Shown: positions 58,468-64,000 of the stretch, piece by piece
How the letters are laid out: every line of letters begins with the position of its first letter
How positions within the stretch are numbered: position 1 is the stretch's first letter
Origin: DATAVB01 sp040414495
GTDB taxonomy: Bacteria > Actinomycetota > Actinomycetes > Mycobacteriales > QHCD01
Assembly (NCBI GenBank): GCA_040414495.1
Contig: JBEDUI010000083.1
Location: 1 to 64,000, forward strand
Direction: 5' to 3'
Length of the DNA: 64,000 nt
Notes under the pieces: generated by a model
Database searches by the model: none
What the model saw: the letters and a program-made list of their open reading frames with translations, nothing else
Told to the model about the DNA's origin: nothing
Program-made: the position numbers and the translations under genes

Positions 58468-59478
58468 ATGCCGACCAGCCTGCGTGATGTGGCGGCTCGC
58501 GCCGGAGTGTCGGTGAAGACCGTGTCCAATGTGGTCAACGGGTATCTGCACGTCAGCAGCGCGACCCGGGCCCGGGTCCAACAGGCCCTGGATGAGCTGA
58601 ACTACCGGCCGAACCTGTCCGCCCGGAACCTGCGCAACCGGCGTTCGGGCATTGTCGCGCTCGCCCTACCCGAGCTGGATCTGCCGTATTTCGCCGAGTT
58701 GACCCGATGCGTGATCAAAGCGGCCGAGGCCAAATCGTGGACTGTCCTCATTGACCAGACCGACGGGCTGCCGGACCGTGAATCGGTTGTGCTGCAAGGA
58801 ATCCGCGATCAGCTGATCGACGGGCTGATATTCAGCCCGCTGGCGACCTCGCGCGAGCAGATTCTCAGCCGGCGCGACGACACGCCGATGGTGCTGCTCG
58901 GCGAGCTGGTGGCCGAGGGCTCGGCCGACCACGTGGTCATCGACAACGTGCTCGCCGCCCGCGAGGCCACCGAGCACCTGATCGGGTTGGGTCGCCGGCG
59001 GATCGCGGCCATTGGCGATCAGAGCCGCAGCGACCTGGGTACCGCACCGCTGCGACTGGCCGGGTACAAGCAGGCGTTGGAAGGCGCGGGAATTCCGTTC
59101 GACCGCAGCCTGGTGATGCCGGCCGCCAGCTACCACCGGGCCGACGGCGCCGAGGCGATGCAACGGCTGCTGGACCTGCCCGATCCGCCCGACGCGGTCT
59201 TCTGCTTCACCGACCTGCTGGCGCTCGGCGCCCTCCGCACCCTGCTGCGCCGGGGCGTATCGGTGCCTGAGCAGATTGCCGTTGCCGGCTTCGACGACAT
59301 CGAGGACGGCCGGTTCGCCACCCCGAGCCTGACCACGATCGCCCCGGACAAGGACGAATTGGCCCGCGTCGCGGTCGATCTGCTGGCCTCCCGGATCGCC
59401 GGCGAACCGCAGGCACCGCCGCGTGAGGTGCAGGCCTCGCACCAGTTGGTGGTCCGGGAGAGCACCGTCGGTCATTGA
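58468..59478 (+). CDS. LacI-family transcriptional regulator of the arabinose locus
   Basis: A 336-residue repressor-type regulator. The N-terminal HTH and hinge read TSLRDVAARAGVSVKTVSNVVNG and ALDELNYRPNLSARNLRNRRSG. The effector-binding domain (about 60-336) has GIVALALPELDLPYFAELTR, DGLIFSPLATS, VVIDNVLAAREATEHLIGLGRRRIAAIGD and FDDIEDGRFATPSLTTIAPDKDELARVAVDLL. AGGAG precedes the ATG. It is divergent from the GH51 operon and probably binds the palindrome between them, released by arabinose or an oligosaccharide. Confidence 0.93.
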   Translation: MPTSLRDVAARAGVSVKTVSNVVNGYLHVSSATRARVQQALDELNYRPNLSARNLRNRRSGIVALALPELDLPYFAELTRCVIKAAEAKSWTVLIDQTDGLPDRESVVLQGIRDQLIDGLIFSPLATSREQILSRRDDTPMVLLGELVAEGSADHVVIDNVLAAREATEHLIGLGRRRIAAIGDQSRSDLGTAPLRLAGYKQALEGAGIPFDRSLVMPAASYHRADGAEAMQRLLDLPDPPDAVFCFTDLLALGALRTLLRRGVSVPEQIAVAGFDDIEDGRFATPSLTTIAPDKDELARVAVDLLASRIAGEPQAPPREVQASHQLVVRESTVGH

Positions 59479-59494
59479 CCCACCGGCCGTGGCT

Positions 59495-59558
59495 TAGGGC
59501 ATGTCTGTTGAGTCCTCGGTCTGCTGCGCGGCGCCCAGGATTCAACAGACATGCCCTA
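59495..59558. repeat. 64-bp palindromic element with perfect 17-bp arms
   Basis: TAGGGCATGTCTGTTGA at the left and TCAACAGACATGCCCTA at the right are exact inverse complements. Inner bases (TCC-TCGG and CCCAGGA) continue the pairing with few mismatches, leaving a loop near TCTGCTGCGCGGC. The outer TA on both sides would fit a TA target duplication of an IS630-like or MITE element. It also could act as a terminator for the regulator gene. Its right edge forms the -10 of the DUF885 gene. Confidence 0.65.
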
Positions 59559-59562
59559 GGTT
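59557..59562 (+). promoter_or_regulatory. -10 box of a leaderless promoter for the DUF885 gene
   Basis: TAGGTT fits TANNNT and is separated by seven bases from the ATG. There is no ribosome-binding site. Its first two bases are the terminal TA of the palindromic element. Confidence 0.5.
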
Positions 59563-59569
59563 GGCCAGT

Positions 59570-61066
59570 ATGAATGCCCGACTACGCGCGCTGTGCGACC
59601 TGTCCGTCCCGATGGTCCGGGAGTACTCCGGCCGGCACGAGTACGACGGGGTGTTGCAGGACCTGTCCGCCGACGGAGTGGCTCGCGGCCTCGCCGCGCT
59701 CGGCGGGCCGGCGGTGGACGATCCGCAGGATGATGCGCATCTGGCCGCGTTCGAGGATCTGGCCCGGGTGACCTACGGCGAGTTGGCCCTGCACCGCAGC
59801 AACCCGCTGTTCCACGTCGCCAACCTCGATCTGGCCTGTTACGACCGGGAGTACGCCCCGGCGGCAGAACGGGCGGAGGCGCGAGCCCGGCACGTGGCGG
59901 CCTGGCCGGAGGCGATCGACGCGGCCGTCGGCGTCCTGGACGCGGTCCCGGCGCCGATCGCGGCGGCCACGGTCGGCGCGGCGCGCGGATTGGCATCCGG
60001 CCTGCGGCCGGGCGATCGCGGCCCCGAGGACGCGGCTTTGCGTGCGCACACCCGCCTGGTCGAGCACCTGACCAAGCAGGTCCGGATCGGCCCGCGGGAC
60101 GCGGCGCTGGGTGCGCCGGCGTTGGCCCGGCTGTTGGGAAGCGCCGAAGCGATGACCGTCGACCTGACCGCACTGTCCCGCCGGGCCGACGCCGAACGGG
60201 ATCGGTTGCGGGCGATGCTGGCCGAAGGTTGCAGGCGGCTGGCGCCGGGCGTACCGGTGAGCGAGGTTGTCGCCGGGCTGCTGGCCGATCACCCCGACGC
60301 GGCCGGCGTACTCGATGAGGCCCGGGCATTGACGGCCGAGACGATCGCGTGGACGGCCGAACGCGAATTGGCGCCATTCCACGACGGCGAATGCCGGGTC
60401 GGCCCGGCGCCGGAGTCGCGGCAGTGGTCGATGGCGATGATGTCGTGGGCGGCCGCGGGTGAACCGCCCGGTCCGTCCTGGTACCACGTCACCCCGCCAT
60501 CCCCGCATTGGCCGGCCGACCAGCAGGAGGAATGGCTGCGGGTATTCAGCCGCACCACGCTGCCGACGATTACCGTGCACGAGGTCGCGCCGGGGCATTT
60601 CTCGCATGGCGTCGCACTGCGACATGTGGACAGTCCGGTACGGCGCACATTGCTCGGCGAGGCTTTCATCGAGGGCTGGGCACATTACGCCGAGGAAATG
60701 TCTGTCGAGGAAGGATTTCACGCCGCCGATCCGCGTTATGCGATCGGCGTGGCAATCGAAGCGCTGGTCCGGGTCACCCGACTGGCGTGCTCGATCGGCC
60801 TGCACACCGGCTCGATGACGGTCGGCGATGCCACCCGGCGATTCGAAGCTGATGCGTTTTCGGCTGGGCCGGCCGCGGTGGCCGAGGCGCAGCGCGGCAC
60901 GTTCGACCCGACGTACGGTCGCTATACCTGGGGCAAGTTCGCGATCCTTGATCTACGCGAAAAAGCCCGTGCCAGTTGGGGATCGGAATTCAGTCTGTCC
61001 CGGTTGCACCGCGAATTACTGGCGCTGGGCGCTCCGCCGTTGGGATTGATGGACGCGATTCTTTAA
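59570..61066 (+). CDS. DUF885 family metallopeptidase
   Basis: A 498-residue putative zinc peptidase of the DUF885 family, related to carboxypeptidase-like gluzincins. The zinc motif is HEVAPGH (about 337-343), with the third ligand and surrounding helix in EAFIEGWAHYAEEM (E368 region). WYHVTPPSPHW and TWGKFAILDLREKA are also family features. The N-terminal half is helical. No signal peptide is seen, so it is cytosolic. The substrate is unknown. The start is ATG 59570, supported by the leaderless promoter. The stop is one base away from that of the convergent gene. Confidence 0.85.
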   Translation: MNARLRALCDLSVPMVREYSGRHEYDGVLQDLSADGVARGLAALGGPAVDDPQDDAHLAAFEDLARVTYGELALHRSNPLFHVANLDLACYDREYAPAAERAEARARHVAAWPEAIDAAVGVLDAVPAPIAAATVGAARGLASGLRPGDRGPEDAALRAHTRLVEHLTKQVRIGPRDAALGAPALARLLGSAEAMTVDLTALSRRADAERDRLRAMLAEGCRRLAPGVPVSEVVAGLLADHPDAAGVLDEARALTAETIAWTAERELAPFHDGECRVGPAPESRQWSMAMMSWAAAGEPPGPSWYHVTPPSPHWPADQQEEWLRVFSRTTLPTITVHEVAPGHFSHGVALRHVDSPVRRTLLGEAFIEGWAHYAEEMSVEEGFHAADPRYAIGVAIEALVRVTRLACSIGLHTGSMTVGDATRRFEADAFSAGPAAVAEAQRGTFDPTYGRYTWGKFAILDLREKARASWGSEFSLSRLHRELLALGAPPLGLMDAIL

Positions 61067-61067
61067 T

Positions 61068-62150
61068 CTACGGCGCGAAAGGCGCCAACTGTTCGAGGTA
61101 TTGGGTGATGTCCAGTCCGCGGGCGGCCAGCCATTCATCGTTGTAATACGTGTGGGCATAACGTTCCCCACCATCACAGATAAGGCTCACCACACTTCCG
61201 GTCCGACCGGCCGCCCGCATTTCGGCAATGATCTGAAAAACGCCCCACATATTGGTGCCGGTCGAACCACCGGTACGCCGGCCCAAAACCTTGTGGACGT
61301 GCCGGATCGCGGCCATTGACGCCGCGTCGGGCACCTTGATCATGCGGTCGATCACCTGCCCGACAAAGCTCGGCTCGACCCGCGGCCGCCCGATGCCCTC
61401 GATCCGGGAGGCGCCGGAGGCGACACAGGAAGGATCGTCATGCAACCAACCGTCGAAGAAGGCGGAGTTCTCCGGATCGACCACAGCCAGGCAGGTGTCA
61501 TGCCGGCGATAGCGGATATAGCGGCCGATGGTGGCGCTGGTTCCGCCCGTTCCCGCGCCCACGACGATCCAGCGCGGCACGGGATAGCGCTCCATCGCCA
61601 ACTGTTCGAATATTGATTCGGCGATGTTGTTGTTTCCGCGCCAATCGGTGGCCCGCTCGGCATACGTGAACTGGTCCATGAAATGCCCACCGGTCTGTTC
61701 GGCGATCCGCCTGGACTCGGCATATACCTGGGTCGGATCGTCGATCAGGTGGCACCGTCCACCGTGGAACTCGATGAGCTCGATCTTCTCCGGGCTGGTC
61801 GTCGCCGGCATCACCGCGACAAAAGGCAAGCCGAGCATCTGGGCGAAATACGCCTCGGAGACGGCGGTTGAGCCGCTGGAGGCTTCCACCACCGTGCTGG
61901 ATTCGGTGATCCAGCCGTTGCACAAGGCATAGAGAAACAACGACCGGGCCAGGCGGTGCTTCAGGCTGCCGGTCGGGTGGGTCGACTCGTCTTTGAGGTA
62001 GAGATCAATGCCCCATTCGGCCGGCAACGGGAAGACGATGAGATGTGTGTCCGCCGACCGATTGGCGTCCGCCTCAACCCGCGCAATGGCCTCGCTGACC
62101 CAACGTCTGCCATCGGGACAGGCCCGATCGACCACACTGACTTCCTGCAT
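61068..62150 (-). CDS. PLP-dependent cysteine synthase/L-cysteine desulfhydrase family protein (Cds1-like)
   Basis: A 360-residue fold-type II PLP enzyme. The PLP lysine is in HPTGSLKHRLARSL (K64), the substrate loop in VEASSGSTAVSEAYFAQMLGLPFVAVMP and the phosphate-binding loop in VVGAGTGGTSATIGRY. The long C-terminal part (GGSTGTNMWGVFQIIAEM, LICDGGERYAHTYYNDEW) matches the actinobacterial group containing mycobacterial Cds1 (Rv3684), a cysteine desulfhydrase releasing H2S, pyruvate and ammonia. It differs from ordinary CysK by its length and N-terminus. AGGG precedes the ATG. The exact activity is inferred. Confidence 0.85.
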   Translation of the reverse strand: MQEVSVVDRACPDGRRWVSEAIARVEADANRSADTHLIVFPLPAEWGIDLYLKDESTHPTGSLKHRLARSLFLYALCNGWITESSTVVEASSGSTAVSEAYFAQMLGLPFVAVMPATTSPEKIELIEFHGGRCHLIDDPTQVYAESRRIAEQTGGHFMDQFTYAERATDWRGNNNIAESIFEQLAMERYPVPRWIVVGAGTGGTSATIGRYIRYRRHDTCLAVVDPENSAFFDGWLHDDPSCVASGASRIEGIGRPRVEPSFVGQVIDRMIKVPDAASMAAIRHVHKVLGRRTGGSTGTNMWGVFQIIAEMRAAGRTGSVVSLICDGGERYAHTYYNDEWLAARGLDITQYLEQLAPFAP

Positions 62151-62159
62151 GCCCGGACC

Positions 62160-62810
62160 CTAGGGCATATCGCGCGAGTTCTGGCCGCCGTCCTCATCGC
62201 GCGGCTTGAGGCGACTGCGGACCACGCGGGCCGGGACACCGGCGGCGACGCTGTAGGGCGGGATCTGCCCGCGGGCAACGCAGTTCGCGGCCAATACCGA
62301 ACCGCGGCCGACCCGGGTCCCCCGCAATACCGTGACTTTCGTTCCCATCCAGACATCCGGACCGATCCGGACGGATGACTTCACGATTCCCTGATCCTTG
62401 ATCGGTACGGTGATGTCCTCGGTGATGTGGTCGAAGTCGCAGATGTACACGCTGTCCGCGATCAGCGCCGTGGCGCCGATTTCGATGTCCAGATAGCAGT
62501 TCACCGTGTCGCCACCGCCGAACACCACCTTCTCGCCGATCCGCAATGTCCCTTCGTGGGCGCGGATCGCGGTGCGGTCACCGACATGGACCCAGGAGCC
62601 GACGATCATCCGGGCGTGATCTTTGCGGGCGTACAACCGGGTGCCGCGACCGAGAAAGACAAATCCCTCGGTCACAATGTGCGGCGAACGCAAACGGAAC
62701 CAGAAGAACCGCCAATATCGCACCAGATACCAAGGTGTCCAGGCCCGGTGCCGGACAATCCAGCGCAGCGAAGCCCAGGTCAGGAACCGGGCCTGGCGTG
62801 GATCACTCAC
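62160..62810 (-). CDS. Left-handed beta-helix (hexapeptide) acyltransferase
   Basis: A 216-residue acyltransferase of the DapH/LacA/LpxA structural class. After an aromatic, basic N-terminal segment (SLRWIVRHRAWTPWYLVRYWRFFWFRLR) that may lie on the membrane, hexapeptide repeats form the beta-helix (RIGEKVVFGGGDTVNCYLDIEIGATALIADSVYICDFDH, VRIGPDVWMGTKVTVLRGTRVGRGSVLAANCVARG, IPPYSVAAGVPARVV). The histidine in CDFDHITED is a plausible catalytic base. The substrate is unknown and may be a sugar or lipid. The GTG has no Shine-Dalgarno sequence but a -10 box six bases upstream. Confidence 0.87.
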   Translation of the reverse strand: MSDPRQARFLTWASLRWIVRHRAWTPWYLVRYWRFFWFRLRSPHIVTEGFVFLGRGTRLYARKDHARMIVGSWVHVGDRTAIRAHEGTLRIGEKVVFGGGDTVNCYLDIEIGATALIADSVYICDFDHITEDITVPIKDQGIVKSSVRIGPDVWMGTKVTVLRGTRVGRGSVLAANCVARGQIPPYSVAAGVPARVVRSRLKPRDEDGGQNSRDMP

Positions 62811-62816
62811 ATAGCG

Positions 62817-62822
62817 ACCGTA
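62817..62822 (-). promoter_or_regulatory. -10 box of a leaderless promoter for the acyltransferase gene
   Basis: TACGGT on the minus strand fits TANNNT and ends six bases before the GTG start. No ribosome-binding site is present. It lies just beyond the cspA terminator. Confidence 0.4.
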
Positions 62823-62837
62823 ACAGCACAGACAACC

Positions 62838-62880
62838 GAGCCCGTCCGATCACGATCTATGTCGTGACCCGGACGGGCTC
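62838..62880 (-). terminator. Terminator after cspA
   Basis: GAGCCCGTCCG and CGGACGGGCTC form a perfect 11-bp stem. Inside it TCACGA and TCGTGA add a second short stem. The structure begins about 33 bases after the cspA stop, and the following transcript contains GGTTGTCTGTG rather than a clean T-run. Confidence 0.7.
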
Positions 62881-62912
62881 GTTCCGTTGTTCTGTGCAGA
62901 CGGCAGTCCAGT

Positions 62913-63116
62913 TCAGACTGGACGTACGTTCTCCGCCTGCGGGCCCTTCTGTCCTTGGGTGGTGTCGAAGTCGACCCGCTGGCCTTCTTCCAGGGTGCGG
63001 TAGCCATCGGACTGAATTGCCGAGTAGTGGACGAAGACATCAGCCCCGCCACCATCCACTGCAATGAATCCGTAGCCCTTCTCCGCGTTGAACCACTTGA
63101 CCGTGCCTTGTGCCAT
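62913..63116 (-). CDS. cspA: Cold shock protein CspA family
   Basis: A 67-residue single-domain nucleic-acid chaperone, standard length. MAQGTVKWFNAEKGYGFI carries RNP1 (KGYGFI, about 13-18), and VFVHYSAI holds RNP2. Aromatic residues for RNA stacking are retained, and TTQGQKGPQAENVRPV closes the barrel. GGGGAGCGCAAGGA precedes the ATG. The gene stands alone between the acyltransferase gene and the partial methyltransferase gene, with its own terminator and a structured leader. Confidence 0.97.
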   Translation of the reverse strand: MAQGTVKWFNAEKGYGFIAVDGGGADVFVHYSAIQSDGYRTLEEGQRVDFDTTQGQKGPQAENVRPV

Positions 63117-63141
63117 TCCTTGCGCTCCCCGGGAAACGGTG

Positions 63142-63166
63142 CGGCGTCCGCACCTCGCGGACGCCG
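63142..63166 (-). promoter_or_regulatory. Hairpin in the cspA leader
   Basis: CGGCGTCCGC and GCGGACGCCG pair perfectly over 10 bp around a 5-base loop, 25 to 50 bases before the cspA ATG. It may be a leader structure affecting mRNA stability or cold-dependent translation, or the terminator of the upstream gene. Confidence 0.45.
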
Positions 63167-63303
63167 AGTCGTAAACGGAACCGGCTCGACACCGGCGCCC
63201 TGCCGTTGTCCCGCACGCGTGAGAAACACGATTGTGGAACGTCGACCGACTTTGGCGACCGTAGCACGCGGAAACCGCGAACGGGAGGACTCGTTTCCTG
63301 TTG

Positions 63304-64000
63304 TTATGGCTTTATGCCGGTAACCAGGGCGTTATAGAACAATCCGGCCGGTACGAACTTGGCAAAAACCCGCTCATCGACTCCGGAGAGCCGCTGCCAC
63401 ATGTGGTAACTGAACATCGCCCAACCCCAACCGAGCTTCTCCTTCGGCACTGCGTACTCAAAGGTGCGCGCCGGCCAGCCGAACCACGCCGCGGTCAACT
63501 CTTCCGTTCGTACCGCAACGTCCACCGCACCAGCGGCGATCGCCATCCGGCGCAGGCGAGCCGGCGGGAAGGTGTGCAGGTCCACGACGGACTCCAACGC
63601 CGCCGCGCGCGACGATTCGTCCAATTCCACCTGCGGGCGCTGCCACGCGGCCAATACCGGCAAGCGGGTCAGCCGGGTGGCGGTCCACCAGGTGGCCCGG
63701 GACAGCCTGCGGGCAACGGCATCACCAAGCCGCGTCGGTTCTCCGGCGAAAACAAAACGGCCGCCGGGCCGTAATACCCGCAAAACTTCGCGCAGCGCCA
63801 TTTCCACATCCGGAATGTGGTGCAGGATCGCGTGTCCGACCACGACGTCGAAAGAATTGTCCGGATGCGGTATTGACTCGGCATCGGCGACGCGGCCTTC
63901 GATCTGGAATCCCAGCCGCTGCGCGTTCTGCTGTGCCACCGCCACCATGCCGGGACTGATGTCGGTCACGTGGACCTCGTCCAGAACGCCGGCCTGCTTG
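63304..64000 (-). CDS. Class I SAM-dependent methyltransferase, 5' end cut by window edge
   Basis: At least 232 residues are visible, and the N-terminus with the main glycine-rich SAM loop lies beyond the window. The visible part starts KQAGVLDEVHVTDISPGMVAVAQQN, where TDISPGM is the acidic end of strand 2. Next come GRVADAESIPHPDNSFDVVVGHAILHHIPDVEMALREVLRVLRPGGRFVFAGEP, typical of UbiE/Methyltransf_11 proteins. A large C-terminal region (WFGWPARTFEYAVPKEKLGWGWAMFSYHMWQRL) is rich in aromatics and may bind a hydrophobic substrate. The target is unknown. An internal GTG at 63969 is not the true start because family sequence continues upstream. Confidence 0.88.
   Translation of the reverse strand, partial: KQAGVLDEVHVTDISPGMVAVAQQNAQRLGFQIEGRVADAESIPHPDNSFDVVVGHAILHHIPDVEMALREVLRVLRPGGRFVFAGEPTRLGDAVARRLSRATWWTATRLTRLPVLAAWQRPQVELDESSRAAALESVVDLHTFPPARLRRMAIAAGAVDVAVRTEELTAAWFGWPARTFEYAVPKEKLGWGWAMFSYHMWQRLSGVDERVFAKFVPAGLFYNALVTGIKP

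Overview
The window is a contiguous stretch of chromosome from a high-GC actinomycete. The evidence is very high GC at third codon positions, frequent GTG starts, a division and cell-wall (dcw) cluster that has ftsQ directly before ftsZ and no ftsA, a DivIVA/Wag31-SepF-YggT block after ftsZ, a MurE carrying the meso-diaminopimelate signature DNPR, Tat-type secretion signals, and actinobacteria-specific families (DUF3040, DUF2567, the Rv3030-like methyltransferase). I cannot name a genus from sequence alone.

Layout. 1-12.6 kb: a partial hisD, a LON-domain protein, then on the minus strand DUF2567, dnaE, a double GNAT, a CPBP membrane protease, rluD, lspA and a DksA/TraR-type regulator with a histone-like tail, followed by a K+(Na+)/H+ antiporter. 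12.7-33.4 kb: the dcw cluster and its downstream block, all on the minus strand. In transcription order it is mraZ, a 51-residue membrane protein, rsmH, an ftsL-like gene, ftsI, murE, murF, mraY, murD, ftsW, murG, murC, ftsQ, ftsZ, pgeF, yggS, sepF, yggT, divIVA and a two-helix membrane protein. Most mur/fts junctions are 4-base start-stop overlaps, so the set is probably translated in a coupled way. 33.4-38.8 kb: a divergent MoxR-DUF58-transglutaminase operon shares a 413-base regulatory region with mraZ, which carries a phased array of MraZ boxes. 38.8-49.7 kb: DUF3040, DNA polymerase IV, a methyltransferase and a MOSC protein, then a metE-like gene, mnmA, a cysteine desulfurase (sulfur donor for tRNA thiolation), an MFS transporter and etfBA. 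49.3-52.3 kb: an accessory-looking patch with a PCC-domain protein, an XRE regulator, short overlapping reading frames, an Rv3030-type methyltransferase and a 160-bp MITE-like element. 52.3-59.5 kb: an arabinose-oligosaccharide locus (mutarotase, two ABC permeases, Tat lipoprotein binding protein, GH51 arabinofuranosidase) with a divergent LacI regulator and a clear operator. 59.5-64 kb: a DUF885 metallopeptidase, a Cds1-like PLP enzyme, a hexapeptide acyltransferase, cspA and a truncated methyltransferase.

The core of the window is housekeeping: peptidoglycan precursor synthesis, septum assembly, DNA replication and lipoprotein maturation. Less expected signals lie between genes: twin hairpins after the LON gene, the MITE at a probable synteny break beside the Rv3030-type gene, a 64-bp near-perfect palindrome whose edge supplies a -10 box, several leaderless promoters, micro-ORFs that end on the start codon of the next gene, and an odd ultra-strong Shine-Dalgarno sequence followed by a chain of overlapping short frames at about 50.95-51.3 kb. 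I found no CRISPR array, rRNA, convincing tRNA or complete transposase.
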